64,000 nucleotides of DNA, taken from the NCBI RefSeq assembly GCF_033115175.1, contig NC_084837.1, forward strand, positions 63,449,266-63,513,265. The letters run 5' to 3'. Position numbers and translations under genes: made by a program. The notes under the pieces were generated by a model that saw only the letters and a program-made list of their open reading frames with translations, did not search any database and was not told the DNA's origin. This DNA is from Lepus europaeus. Taxonomy: Eukaryota; Chordata; Mammalia; Lagomorpha; Leporidae. Below are positions 11,216 through 23,544 of the stretch, in pieces (positions within the stretch are counted from its first letter, which is position 1; every line of letters starts with the position of its first letter).

Positions 11216-11710
11216 ATCTGCTACACTTCCAATTCAGCTCCCTGCTAGAACACCTGGGAAAAGCTCTTAGCTCTGGCCTGGCCTAGCTCTGGCCATTGTG
11301 GCCTTTTGGAGAGTGAACCAGTGGATGGAAGATTCTCTTTCTCTCTCTATCTCCCTCTCACTCTAACTCTGCCTTTCGAATAAATAAATTTTGGGGCCGG
11401 CACTGTGACACAGTGGGTTAATGCCCTGGCCTGAAGCGCTGGCATCCCATATGGGCGCCGGTTCGAGACCCGGCTGCTCCACTTCTGATCCAGCTCTCTG
11501 CTATGACCTGGGACAGCAGTAAAGGATGGCCCAAGTCCTTGGGCCCCTGCACCCGCGTGGAGACCCAGAGGAACCTCTTGGCTCCTGGCTTCAGATCGGC
11601 ACAGCTCTGGCCCTTGTGGCCAATTGGGGAGTGAACCATCTGATGGAAGCCCCCCCCCCCCCGTAACTCTTTCAAATAAATAAATACATAAATAAATCTT
11701 TTAAAAAAAA
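11216..11710 (+). mobile_element. Partial and full C-repeat SINEs in tandem
   Basis: A 5'-truncated copy (11216-11391) is followed directly by a full copy (11392-11710) beginning GGGGCCGGCACTGTGACACA. Confidence 0.85.
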
Positions 11711-12224
11711 TAAATACTTTTTATGAGCCAAGGAAGGCCTCATTGAGGAAATGGCATCTGGGTAGATTTGCTGGAAAGGGTAGCTCTGCAGATACCCAGA
11801 GCAGAGATGTCCTGAAGTGGGAAGAGCCAGTACAAAGCCTATAAGCTAGAACCGTGGCTCAGAAAGAGCATGGGGACCAGTGTGGTTGGAGCTCATCAAG
11901 GAGGGGAAAGATGGAAGTGAAAAGGTACAGATACTATAGGGAATTGTAGGTTATGAACTTGGTTGTACAAAGGTACTATTTTTCAGCCACTTTCAGATGG
12001 GTCTTGCAGTTTTTGATACATATCAGGAATCTTCAAACTTCATAGAAAATGGATATAATGAAAATATGTGTGAACAATTTTTTGCATCAAAATTTATATT
12101 TTAATTCCATTTTCTGTCCAGTATATGTTTACAGTATATAAAATTGAAATTATGTCTGATGTATATAACTAGATACTTTGAAGAGAATGCAAGCTTGAGT
12201 TTCTAGTGTTGCTGTTTTGTTTTG

Positions 12225-13005
12225 TTTTGAAGATTCATTTTATTTAAGAGAGTTACACAGAGAAAGAGAGGCAGAGAGAGAGGTCGTCCATCTGCTGGTT
12301 CACTCTCCAGTTGGCCACAATGGCCGGAGCTGCACTGATCCGAAGCCAGGATCCAGGAGCTTCCTCCAGGTCTTCTCATGTGAGTGCAGGGGCTTTCTTC
12401 TACTTCTTTCCCAGGCCACACAGAGAGCTGGATTAGAAGTGGAACAGCTGGGACAGGTGGCAGCGCCGGCATCCCATATGGGTGCTGGTTTGAGTCCCAG
12501 CTGCTCCTCTTCCGATGCAGCTCTCCACTGGATCGGAAGGCCCCTGGCTTCGGATCCGCACAGCTCTGGCCATTGCAGCCAACTGGGGAGTGAACCAGCG
12601 GATGGAAGACCTCTCTCTCTCTGCTTCTCCTTCTCGCTCTGTGTAACTCTAACTTTCAGATAAATAAATAAATCTTAGCCGGCGCCACGGCTTAGTAGGC
12701 TAATCCTCCGCCTTGCAGCGCCGGCACACCGGGTTCTAGTCCCGGTCGGGGCACCGATCCTGTCCCTGTTGTCCCTCTTCCAGGCCAGCTCTCTGCTGTG
12801 GCCAGGGAGTGCAGTGGAGGATGGCCCAAGTGCTTGGGCCCTGCACCCCATGGGAGACCAGGAGAAGCACCTGGCAGCAGCGCGCCTACCGCGGCGGCCA
12901 TTGGAGGGTGAACCAACGGCAAAAAGGAAGACCTTTCTCTCTGTCTCCCTCTACTGTCCACTCTGCCTGTCAAAAATTAAAACAAACAAATAAATCTTTA
13001 AAAAA
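12225..13005. mobile_element. C-repeat SINE cluster
   Basis: A minus partial copy (12225-12460) abuts a plus partial copy (12460-12675), making a head-to-head composite, followed by a young plus copy (12676-13005). Confidence 0.8.
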
Positions 13006-13139
13006 AGGGAAAGAGGTACATTGGAGGACAAGTTTTATAACTGATAAAGGTATCCATTTTTATTAGTTGGTCTTGTTGTAGGAATTTGTACTTAAAAGAA
13101 TCCAGTGTCCTTATTAAATAAAGATACTTTTATTTTTTT

Positions 13140-13475
13140 TTAATTTTTATTTATTTTTTGACAGGCAGAGTGGACAGTGAGAGAGAGAGACAGAGAGAAA
13201 GGTCTTCCTTTTGCCGTTGGTTCACCCTCCAATGGCCGCTGCAGCCAGCACATCGCGCTGATCCGAAGCCAGGAGCCAGGCGCTTCTCCTGGTCTCCCAT
13301 GCGGGTGCAGGGCCCAAGGTCCTGGACCATCCTCCACTGCCTTCAGGCCATAGCAGAGAGCTGGCCTGGAAGAGGGGCAACCAGGACAGAATTTGGCGCC
13401 CTGACTGGGACTAGAACCTGGTGTGCCGGCGCCTCAGGCGGAGAATTAGCCTAGTGAGGCGCGGCACCGGCAACG
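13140..13475 (-). mobile_element. Young C-repeat SINE
   Basis: TTGACAGGCAGAGTGGACAG tail side and GCGCGGCACCGGC head. Confidence 0.85.
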
Positions 13476-13489
13476 GCTTTTTTTTCTTT

Positions 13490-13812
13490 TAAAGATTTAT
13501 TTATTTGAAAGTCAGAGTTACACAGCGAGAGGAGAGGCAGAGAGAGAGAGAGAGAGAGAGAGGTATTCCATTCACTGATTCACTCCCCATTTGGCCGCAA
13601 AGGCCAAAACTGCACCGATCTGAAGCCAGGAGCTTCTGGGTCTCCCAGATGGGTACAGGGGCCCAAGGATTTGGGCCATCTTCCACTGCTTTCCCAGGCC
13701 ACAGCAGAGAGCTGGATTGGAAGTGGAGTGGCCGGGTCTCGAACTGGTGCCCATATGGGATGCTAGTGCTTCAGGCCAGGGCATTACCCCACTGCGCCAC
13801 AGCACCGGCCCC
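13490..13812 (-). mobile_element. C-repeat SINE
   Basis: AAGATTTATTTATTTGAAAG tail side, an (AG)n stretch, head CACAGCACCGGCCCC. Confidence 0.85.
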
Positions 13813-13893
13813 TTGGCTTTTTCATATCATGCTTTTATACTTTCTGGTTACTGCCACTACTGCATTGGCTGTTGTAATCGGACATTTTCTTTT

Positions 13894-14252
13894 TTCTTTT
13901 TTCTTTCTTTTTTTTTTTTTTTTGATGACAGAGTGGACAGTGAGAGAGAGAGACAGAGAGAAAGGTCTTCCTTTGCCGTTGGTTCACCCTCCAATGGCCG
14001 CCGCGGTTGGTGCGCTGCAGCCGGCGCACCGTGCCAATCCAATGGCAGGAGCCAGGTGCTTCTCCTGGTCTCCCATGGGGTGCAGGGCCCAAGGACTTGG
14101 GCCATCCTCCACTGCACTCCCTGGCCACAGCAGAGAGCTGGCCTGGAAGAGGGGCAACCGGGACAGGATCGGTGCCCCGACCGGGACTAGAACCCGGTGT
14201 GCCGGCGCCGCAAGGCGGAGGATTAGCGTAGTGAGCCGTGGCACCGGCCGTG
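13894..14252 (-). mobile_element. Young C-repeat SINE with 17-bp TSD
   Basis: ATCGGACATTTTCTTTT at 13877-13893 and again at 14253-14269 flanks a full copy. The 265-residue open frame across 13505-14302 is made of this SINE and its neighbour, not a gene. Confidence 0.92.
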
Positions 14253-14311
14253 ATCGGACATTTTCTTTTAGCACAATGTGTAATCCAAAATTCTCTCTTT
14301 AAAATTAAGCT

Positions 14312-14667
14312 TACGCCGGCGCCGCGGCTCACTAGGCTAATCCTCCGCCTGCGACGCTGGCACCCCAGGTTCTAGTCCCGGTTGGGGCGCCGGATTCTGT
14401 CCCGGTTGCCCCTCTTCCAGGCCAGCTCTCTGCTGTGGCCCCGGGAAGGCAGTGGAGGATGGCCCAAGTCCTTGGGCCCTGCACCCCATGGGAGACCAGG
14501 AGAAGCACCTGGCTCCTGCCTTGGGATCAGCGTGGTGTGCCGCAGCGCGCCAGCCGCGATGGCCATTGGAGGGTGAACCAACAGAAAAGGAAGACCTTTC
14601 TCTCTGTCTCTCTCTCTCTCTCACTATCCACTCTGCCTGTCAAAAAATAAAAAATAAAATAAAATAA
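14312..14667 (+). mobile_element. Young C-repeat SINE with TSD
   Basis: AAAATTAAGCT at 14301-14311 and 14668-14678 bounds the copy. It ends about 55 bases before the terminal-exon acceptor of OIP5-AS1. Confidence 0.9.
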
Positions 14668-17192
14668 AAAATTAAGCTCATGCAGAGGAGGCTGTCCTAA
14701 TCTTCTATTTTTAATTTATTTTGTCTTTTCAGATATTTCTGTGTTGACTCCTAGAGTGGGTAGTCCTGCTTCCTTTATCCAGTCACTTTCCTCATTCTTG
14801 AAATATGGATATTCTTCTCTGCACATTACCTCCATGATTTGGGATGGAAAAGACTGCTTTTCTTTTGTTCCGCCTCTCAGATTCAACAGAGAACCCCGTG
14901 GCATGCAGCTGTCAGGCTGACTTCCCCAGAAAGAAAGAAGCCACTGAGAAGGAATCTTCTGCTGCAGTTTTCCTAATTATAAAGAAATTATTTTACACAC
15001 TGAAGGCTGATGTTTAGTTTGAAGCAGGTGCTTAGGTAGGGGTACTTGTCAGTTCTCTACCTGTTGTTCCAAACAAGAAGACTAAATATAAGGATCGGTG
15101 ACTGCAGAGCTTGTCTTCCAGAGCAGCTACTACCGTGAGGAGCACAGTTAAGACCGCAGCAGTAAATTCCAAATCTGCATTTGAATTTGAAATGAAAAGA
15201 GATGCTAAAAGTGACATATTTATATATTTGAATCCTGGCTCATCCTGTGACATAGATTTCCGGGATAAGATCAAAGGTCCAGTTTAGCTGTTAAAGAAGA
15301 GTGAGGACAGGATTTCAAGGTTCATTTTATGTGTGAATAAACCACCACAGTTTCTTTTCAAATACACATTTTTACATGTGTAAATCCACATTTTTGGATA
15401 AAAAGAGGGATTTTTCTCCTAGAGAAGAAAGTTGTTGACTTCTTTCTCAGAAGTCTGAACGGTTGAGTTTTTACGATGTGTTTTCATTGTTCTAAGGAAT
15501 GACCAGATTGTGCAGTGGCTAACCCTGTGAATGAATGCTTGGATTTAGTTGCAAGGATGCTGAAAGAAAGCAAAAGTTTTGTGTTCAGTATGAAACCTAT
15601 TCACCTCTCTAGATGGGAGGCTGCTGTGTTATAAATTACTTAATTTTTTGTGGACTCTTAATAGCACATGAGACTCTTTTCTGTGTTGCTATGGCTAGAA
15701 TAAAAATGGCATAAGTGGTTTTTCAGTTCGGAAGATGTGATGGACCTTATAATATAACCTGCCTACAACTTTGGACATAGAGGAATGAAAAAAAAAAAAA
15801 AAGTATCCATATAGTTCCTTTCTCCCAAGAAAAAGAAACAAAGATATCTTATGTAGCACCACTGACATTATGGCATTTTGTATTCTACCCCACATTTTAT
15901 ATAAAAGCATAGATGACTCTTTCTTCAACGATGGGTACCTGGATGTGTGATTAGTTTTTCTGGGTGATAAGGGTAATGTTTGAAAAGACTGGGACTCGGG
16001 TGCCTTTCCCCAGTAGAAACTGAACTCAAAGAAAGGATCTCAGAAGCAATGTGCCCAAATTTGTGGTTGGGTCATTGTAGATTCAGAAGAAATTCAGGGT
16101 CTGAAAAATCTCAAGAAAAATAGTTTCAATAAGAAATATGGATCTTCCTTTTTTTCCCCCTTAGCAGTTAACAGCAGTTGATGAACAGACTAAGGGAACG
16201 CAGTCCTTGCTTCCACACCAACAGAAGACCATTGGATGAGTTCTTCCATCTGTACCTAAGAGTAAATTCTTTGCTTATGAGTCTTTGTGAGTAAAGAAGG
16301 ATATTTGAATTTTTAGATGAAATTAAGAACAGGTAGTGTTAAGTCCTCTCTGTTTTCTGAAATGTTTGTCCAGGGCCTTGCATGCTGTGATGTTGGGAAC
16401 TTGGGGCAGATTTACTAAAATTTGAAAGTAATAGAAATGGCCGAAACAGGATTGGTTAATCAATCTGAATTGGAATAAGCTTTTTAGTAAACTAAATAGT
16501 ATAGATAAATATAATTTAATTGGGGTCAGTTCCTGAGTGGTAAAGCATAGTAGAAATAACTTTGGTAAAAGGTACTTAAGTATTTCTCTTAAGAGACCTC
16601 CCAGCCATTTCTTGATGCTTTCCTTTTAGTACTTTAGTATCATTAAAGACGGAATGGAGCCCACATACACAGGTTCCACTGGTATGTTGAGAATATTGGA
16701 TCTTGGAGAATTTGTTTCTCCCAGTTGTCTGATACCCATCTTCCCGTGTCCTTTTCACACCTTTTCTGAGTAAGTACATTTGGCAGTGAAACCAGTTCTG
16801 ACCCACTGTTTGAACAGGTGTTAGACTCAGATCACAGCTCAAAGAGCCACTGATTAATGTTCTCTTTCAAATGTTACTGCATCTTCCATGGTTGATACAA
16901 GTAGCACTTAAAATGGGTATATTCCAGTTGTAGTTACCCAGTGCTTACCTAACACATCTGGTTTTTTTTTTTTTTTTTTGGGGGGGGGATGTCTATTTTG
17001 CTCCTCTTGGTGGCAGAAGGTATGTCAGGCAGGACTGTACCTCAGTCTGCAGCTGTGCCTCCTTTTTCTTTGCTCATCCATGTTAGCTGGCATTTTTTCT
17101 TTTGAAAAGTTCAACAAAAGCGGGATATGTGCAATAGAAATATATATATGTATATTTTAATACTTGTGGACAAATGTTACAAGTTGTTTAAG

Positions 17193-17218
17193 AACAACAA
17201 AATCACCAATGTCTTCCA
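17193..17218 (+). promoter_or_regulatory. Extended miR-7 target-directed degradation site of cyrano
   Basis: Seed side: GTCTTCCA at 17211-17218 pairs with the first eight bases of miR-7. 3' side: AACAACAAAATCAC at 17193-17206 pairs with the last 14 bases of miR-7. The two paired blocks are separated by CAAT (17207-17210) opposite two unpaired miRNA bases, leaving a small central internal loop. Extensive 3' pairing plus a central loop is the architecture that triggers destruction of the miRNA instead of slicing of the target. Pairing was compared by eye with the known miR-7 sequence. Confidence 0.95.
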
Positions 17219-20200
17219 TTTTGAGATGTGTATAGTTTTGTAAGCATTAGTGCTTGGTAGCATATTGTAGTGCCATGTTAGGGGTTAGTGCATGAGCCTA
17301 GTAATAATTTTAAACTTCAGGATGATTTATTGATAATAACCAATAGTGTAAAAAGAGTGGAATATCTAGACCTTTTTTCATAAATATCAGAATCTTTGAT
17401 ACTCTCCCTGGGGAAAGGAGATTAAGGCCAAAAAGACTCATTTATAAATAGAAATCGGGGTTTGCAACCTGAAATATTTTGAGGATATTTAAGTTTTTCA
17501 TGAGGTAGCTGGAGACCAGCTGCCTTTGTATCCTTTGAAACCTCAGATCAGAATGAGACCCCGTTTCATGATTCTGCTTTGCTTATTAGTTTGAGGTGAG
17601 CTTATTCTTAACATTGTCTTCACATTGTATGTTTTGAGTTCACTATTTTCCCACTCCATTTACATCAAGAAGTTGTTTTACATTTTGCATGTCTTACTGA
17701 AATGCTATGTTAATTGCTTCAGTGAGTGTTTTTCTAGTCTGCGGGCCATTTACGTTTCCTGTCTGTAGCATGTGTGTTAATGGAAAACACTGTCAATAGT
17801 TAGACTGTGCTAGAGTGTTACTGGCTCTTCCTTTTTCTAAATCTGCTGAATTGTGTATTGACAGCTTTTGGACCTTTTCTTGAGAACTGGAAATGTAGCC
17901 TACCTAGGTTTTCATGCGATAAGTGGACTGTTTCCCTTCGTTTTAATAAGCCTCGGGCAGCTTCCACTTTTTACTTCCCAAAATAAGTTGTTTTGTTCTG
18001 AAAGCACAGATAGCTAGCTTTCCTGTAAAGCTACCTCAAAAAGCTGCCTTGCGAACTTGGAAGTGGCAGTTTTCTGGGGTGATATGTAAATCTCAGTATA
18101 ACAGAGTCCAGGATTTGTTGACGGATATTCTACATGAGTATGATAGGAAATGCAAAACTATTTGAATGTGGCATATCTTGTACAGAAGCAAGCTAGACAA
18201 GTAGACTGGCAGCAGAGCTCCAGAGACTTAGCTTTACATTCAGTGCATGGATTTAAAGTAGTTGTACGCTTGGTTCCAGTAGTTTGGTGCCTGAGAGAAT
18301 TCATTTTTGAAAAGCATTTAATTTTTTTAAATACCTCTGAAAAAGTAATGAAACAAAAGGTACAAAATAGCACAGTATATAGGAAAGGATATTTCCTGTT
18401 GCAAAAAAAATTTTAAAAGCCATAAAATGAACTCATAGTTTTCAAGAGGTAGCAGTTTCGTAGCAATACCAGTTGTGCATGTGTAGTGAATGGCATCAGC
18501 ATGGCTGTGCAGTAGAGTGAGTGAGTGAGTATTGCTTGAGTTTGTGGGGCTCTCTAATCAAGAGAGTTACACAAAAGAAAAGAGAGATTATAGGTGAAGA
18601 TCATATAAAAGGTACTTTGTTTTAAAACAGTATGAATCTATATGAATGTATAATTGTGTGAGAAAAACTTTTGTTTGAGGTTAAAGGCCAATTTGTTTCC
18701 GCAAGCAGAGGGTTAGAGCCCTTGTAGTGAAACATTTTCTAGTGCTTAGTTTGGAAACAAATTTGCTTCTGCAATCCCAGTGACTCCAACCTGTGAGATT
18801 ATTAAAATGTGCCATTTAGCAACAGGCATTTACTCTATAGAACGGGTACTTTAATGCTTTCTTACTTCCATCTTTCTCCAATGGCCTCCAGGTACATTTT
18901 TAGAAAGGAAAAGTGTGGTGTACGTATGTTTAGGATTGAAAAAAGCAAACCTGGGAACATGGATCGGCTTTTCCTCATGCTTATGGTTAGAGAAGTTAGG
19001 ATGTAAAGGTGAAAAACAAAAAGGAATAGCCAAAGACTCTCAACTGGTTTTTTAAAAGCCTTGTTTAATGTAGATGTGCTGAAGCCTGTGGTCTTCGACT
19101 ACTTATTCAACAAGAAGAAACTGGGAAACTAGTTTCTGGATCTGCAGAATCACACAGCTCACATCAGGCCATAATAGTGGAACTAGAGTGACTTGACTTC
19201 CCTTTACCTCATGTCCATGTTGGCCATCAGCACCTCAGAGATCCCTGAAAAGACTGAATCTGTGTCCCCTTGTTTTCCCAGGGGAAAAAACTAAAAGTGG
19301 TTTAGATAGAAGAATATCATGAATATTTAATTCTTAAATGGCCACTCCAGCAGACAGGGAAAAGTCTATTTTAAGTTGATTATAGCTCCTCTTTAAATGT
19401 CTTATGCCATCAGTTGGTGTTAGACGTTGGAACAACAAAGCAATACTCACACATTTGCATGACCATGGGAACACAACTACTTATTACAGTGGTGGCAACA
19501 GTTGAGTTACTTGCAACAATTAGGTTACCCTTGACAGCCATGTTAATAGTTCTAAATGCTAAAATACGCCACAAGTTTTTGTAGACTCAAAGCATGTAAT
19601 TATTTTTTTGAGAGTTGTGGTCTCATGTTTACTTTTTATGTACCTATGATATGCAAAATATGAAGAGACCCCTGGCCTTCAGGAGTTTACATTCTCATGG
19701 TGCTGCTGGTGCAAGCAAATTGCTTCTAGTTCATTTAGAACATTGCTTGGCTATTCTACCACATTTGGAAGGATCCCCTGACCAACATTTTAAAAAGCAG
19801 AGGGCTATGCTAAATTTCAGGGCACTGATATTTGCGTTTACATTGTATTGGCTCTGCTCTTCATCAGCCCTTCCCCCCTCCCCTGTAAGCTGTGCAGGTA
19901 CTGTTTATTGCGAATCAGACAAGAAACCATTCTGCCCAAGGCACCTTCACCACCCCACCAGACCACCTGTAACTTAGCTGTCAATGAAAGGCCAAGAAAA
20001 CATACTCTTTCCTAAGACTGTACATCTCTTAGGTTTTTCATTTCCCAGTTTTTACATTAGTATTTGCCCAGAAGGGCCATGATTTGCATATGAGCCTTTT
20101 ATCTCAACAGTGGTCCTAATTTTAACCTTTTTTGGTGTGTGACTTGTACCTCTGTTCTGAAGTAGCATTGTGGTATATGTGGAACACCTGCTTGAATTCC

Positions 20201-22116
20201 TAAGCAATTATTTTAATTCAAAATTTCTGTTGGTACTTTGCATGTATCCTTGTTATTTCCCATAATTCCTCTCATGGGGTTTCTTTGCATGTTTATTAAA
20301 ACTGGGTTTGGTTGAAAGTGCAAGCGAATAATAGCACTTTCAACTCCGATTTTAAGAGTATTAATATTCTAATGCATGAGTGAAAATGTCCAATACTACG
20401 TGGTTACTAGTAGTTTTATATATGCATTTATTAATAATGAAGCAATAGACCTGAAACAATAGCTTGAACTTACTGTTTAGATTATTTTTCATTTTCTAAT
20501 TAAAGATTATCTTACTTCCATTGAAAATAGGAAGTAGAAGATAAACAGGGGCAACCACAAGACATTCAAACTGTCAGAGCATAATAATGCTCACCCTCTA
20601 ACCTCTTTCCTGGTTCCATTAGTCCCCATGCATGTTTAAAAATAAAAGGCACAAAATAAGCATGTTGAATGAATACGCTGCTATGGATATTACCAGAAAG
20701 GTGCAGAGTTTTAGGAAGGGAAGGAAAGTAGGGAATGCTAGTATGGCATGTGTAAGATAACTAGGTATGAGGTTTGTGTGATGCCATTTCTGTAGACTGA
20801 GGTTCAGGGTCTCTTAAAACTAGTAGCTTGGAAGTGATTCACTCTCATGGTGTATGCAGATATATCCAGTGTTTCAGAATTTTCAGTAATGAGGCAACTG
20901 TTATATGGAAGGTTCTGGTACTGACCAGTTGTAAAAGAACCCTGGCACAAGGGAGACTATTCCATTTTATAGAAATAGTCCTGAAATACTGACACATCTA
21001 TGTTTTGGGTTCTCATTATTGTGTTTATATTTAAATTTTTTTGTTATTTTTAATAGCCAGAGTGTCATCTTTGATAGTTTGGTTTTTTTTTTTTTTTTTT
21101 GCCACAAGTTTTGATTCCATGTAAACAAAGTTTTCCTACTTGAAAAAACATGAAAAACCTGATTTTACTTAATGAAACAAGACATTTATTGTCATAGATT
21201 AAAAATAGTGCTTGATAAGATTTTTGACTTTGAAATAACCTAAGTGAGTGACTATGACAAATAATATAAAGTGAAAGGAGCCTTCGAGAATTTGGGATCA
21301 GACTAGATGACTTTCAATAGGCTCATTCCAAGTTTCATGTTCTGTCATTGGAAAAACACTGCTTCAAAGTTATTTTAACTTCATATTCTTTGCTGTGGGA
21401 TTTTTGTAACAAATACCTTTGGGAATAGATTAAGTGGAATGGTAACAGTGATTTGGAGTGGAACTTGTCATTGTGATATCTGGTTTCTCAAGTGTAAGAA
21501 GTGAGATGTTGTCTCCTATATATAAATTTTCTCTCTGCCACTTAGTAATAATATGTCTTCTAGCCAATAGAGATTTAAGGTCAGAGTTTATATAAACTGT
21601 TCCCATTGTTCCACTGAAAGGCTTATTAAAATAATTATCAGAAAACCAAATATCACAGATTTTTCCAGGGATCCATACTCCTAAACCTTTGAAGTCAGCA
21701 TGGGTACTTTAAGGTTAGTAACTATTTACAGGTTTTGTCTCCCTTGGTGACGGAATGGAATGCCATTGATTAAAATATATTCTCCCAAAGGTTAAAAAAA
21801 AAAGCTATTCTGGCAATACGTTGTAATCAGTAGTTTGGGAACACACCTTAAAGCCACACATTTCTTGAATATTAGCATGTCCTTCATAATATAGTTTATT
21901 TACTGTCCAATTACAGGGGTTGTTCACTATGCTTGCTTCTTCTGCACATTCTTCATTGCACCACTGGTAGATGCTAAAAGAATTTCATTAAGTATGTTTG
22001 AAGTATTACAAAGGCAGCTTGCTTTATAATCTATGCATCTTAGGGATTTCTGAAGAAATTTTATTCGTTGATGTAAAAAAGAATTGTAAGAGTTGGAAAC
22101 TCTGCACCTGTGTGTG

Positions 22117-22124
22117 TGTATATA
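22117..22124 (+). promoter_or_regulatory. Pumilio-type element TGTATATA near the cyrano 3' end
   Basis: An exact match to the PUM1/2 consensus TGTANATA lies ten bases before the poly(A) signal. Single matches occur by chance in AT-rich sequence, so function is unproven. Confidence 0.35.
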
Positions 22125-22133
22125 CTTCTTAGC

Positions 22134-22139
22134 AATAAA
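22134..22139 (+). terminator. OIP5-AS1 polyadenylation signal AATAAA
   Basis: A canonical AATAAA is followed by a GT-rich stretch (TTGTGTGTTGTTC at about 22171), as expected of a downstream element. After it the sequence soon returns to SINE-rich intergenic DNA. Confidence 0.65.
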
Positions 22140-22483
22140 GCAGCATGGGCTGAGAATGCACTGAAACTTCATTGTGTGTTGTTCATTGTAGTAATTTCAG
22201 AATATGCAGTTATGATCATGAGAGGAGCCGGTCCATAGACATGTGCTGAAATAGACATCAAAGAGCAAAACCCTGGGTTTCTTGATAACCTAGTTGTAGT
22301 AGTTCCTGGTGTATACCCTCTGGTCTGAAAAGAAGCACGTCACGTTGAAACCGTCCTCTTGTTTTACGTGTAGGGCCAACCTTATGCTGCACCTATGAAC
22401 AAATATGTGTGCTTTGTGGTAAAGGGTAGTGAATAATAATATTAAGTATAGTAATGATACTATTCCATGGAATCCTTCCCATC

Positions 22484-22868
22484 TTTAAAGATTTATTTAT
22501 TTGAAGAGAGATCTTAAGTCTGCTGGTTCACTTCCCAAAACCAGGAGCTTCACCCAGATCTCCCACATGGGTGGCAGGGGCCTAAGCACCTGGGTTATCC
22601 TTTGCTGCTTTTCCCAGGCCATTAGCAGGGAGCTGGATGGGAAGTGGAACACCAGGACACAAACCAGCACTGCAGCTGCTTTAACTGCTATGCCACAACA
22701 CTGGCACCCTGAAGGTTTGTGTGTGTGTATTTAAGATTTATTTTCTATTTGAAAGGTAGCATTAGAGAGAGAGAGAGGTTTTCCATCCATTGTTTCACTC
22801 CCCAGGTGGCCATGACAGCTGGAGGGCGGGCCGCAGTTTGACCTGCTGTGCCACAGCACTGGCCCCCC
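22484..22868 (-). mobile_element. Two C-repeat SINE pieces
   Basis: Copies at about 22484-22707 and 22728-22868, the second with a large internal deletion. They mark the return of SINEs downstream of cyrano. Confidence 0.8.
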
Positions 22869-23093
22869 TCCAAAGAGATTTTTAACACTATAGTAATTGA
22901 AAGATGCTTCACTTGATCCAGGGGAAGAGAGTTCTTTCCAAGTAAGAAAGTAGGTGTGAGGACCTTTATTTATTATGATTGGCTGTTGTCAAATCAGGAG
23001 GAACAAAGAAGCTGTGTGATTATTCCCATGAGACCACTCATTTACCATCTGGCATACTAGCCCATTACTCAGGTGCTGTGCTAGATGGGATAT

Positions 23094-23340
23094 ACAAATG
23101 GAGATGGCTGCTGGGGCACAGCTAGTAAGGCCACCTTCTGCAGTGCTGGCATCCCAGCTCCCTGCTAAGGTGCCTGGGAAAACAGCAGAAGATGGACCAA
23201 GTGTTTGGATCCCAGCACCCAAGCGGGAGACCCTGACTCCTGGCTCTGGCCTGGCCCAGTCTCAACTGTCACAGCCGTTTGGGAGTGGAGCTGCAGATTT
23301 CTCCTTTTCTCTAACTGCCTTTTAAATAAAATAAAAGAAA
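23094..23340 (+). mobile_element. C-repeat SINE, divergent
   Basis: 'GCTGGGGCACAGCTAGTAAG' head-like part, 'GCAGTGCTGGCATCC', tail TTTTAAATAAAATAAAAG. Confidence 0.75.
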
Positions 23341-23544
23341 TGGAGGTGGTTTCTGCCATTAAACTCAGAAATCCACAGCTTTGCTAATGTTTAATATAGT
23401 AATAGCCACATGGGATTTTGAAACTTTTAGCATATATACAACTGCCTTTAAGTCTACATGTGTGTCAACACATATGAAGGGTAGTAGTTAGCTTTTTTGT
23501 ACAAATTAGAACCATTTTGGGCTCTTTCAATCTGAAACAAAAAT

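Larger units (their letters stand above)
7045..22165 (+). ncRNA. OIP5-AS1: OIP5-AS1 (cyrano) long non-coding RNA, whole transcription unit
   Basis: Cyrano is a conserved, mostly cytoplasmic vertebrate lncRNA that directs degradation of miR-7. Identification rests on three things seen here: the extended miR-7 site at 17193-17218 on the + strand; position, on the + strand immediately before OIP5 and convergent with it as in human; and architecture, with a CpG-island promoter, two short 5' exons and a very long terminal exon. Proposed exons are ~7045-7159, 9732-9820 and 14733-~22165, joined by GT-AG introns. The terminal exon has no long ORF and is free of the C-repeats that crowd its introns. 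The transcription start and the exact cleavage site are estimates. Additional or alternative internal exons cannot be excluded. Confidence 0.9.
14733..22165 (+). ncRNA. OIP5-AS1: OIP5-AS1 long terminal exon
   Basis: The acceptor is TTGTCTTTTCAG ending at 14732. The exon runs about 7.4 kb to a canonical AATAAA at 22134-22139, with cleavage expected about 15-30 nt downstream. It is AT-rich and ORF-poor, and contains none of the C-repeats that occur every few hundred bases elsewhere in the window. It holds the miR-7 site. Several simple T and A tracts occur (15787-15801, 16962-16979, 21080-21100). Length and single-exon form match the known terminal exon of mammalian cyrano. Confidence 0.8.

Noticed and set aside
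11392-11480. tRNA-like A and B boxes (GTGACACAGTGGGTTAAT... GGTTCGAGACC)
   Set aside because: This is the tRNA-derived head of a C-repeat. It continues into the SINE body and tail, so it is not a functional tRNA gene.
13505-14302. 265-residue open frame, the longest in the window
   Set aside because: It runs through two minus-strand C-repeat SINEs. The same SINE-encoded peptide pieces (for example [14 protein letters not shown]) recur in dozens of other frames.
16160-16170. Possible additional acceptor (CCCCCTTAGCAG) inside the cyrano terminal exon
   Set aside because: No matching upstream donor was evident. It could mark an alternative intron, but the evidence was too weak to annotate.
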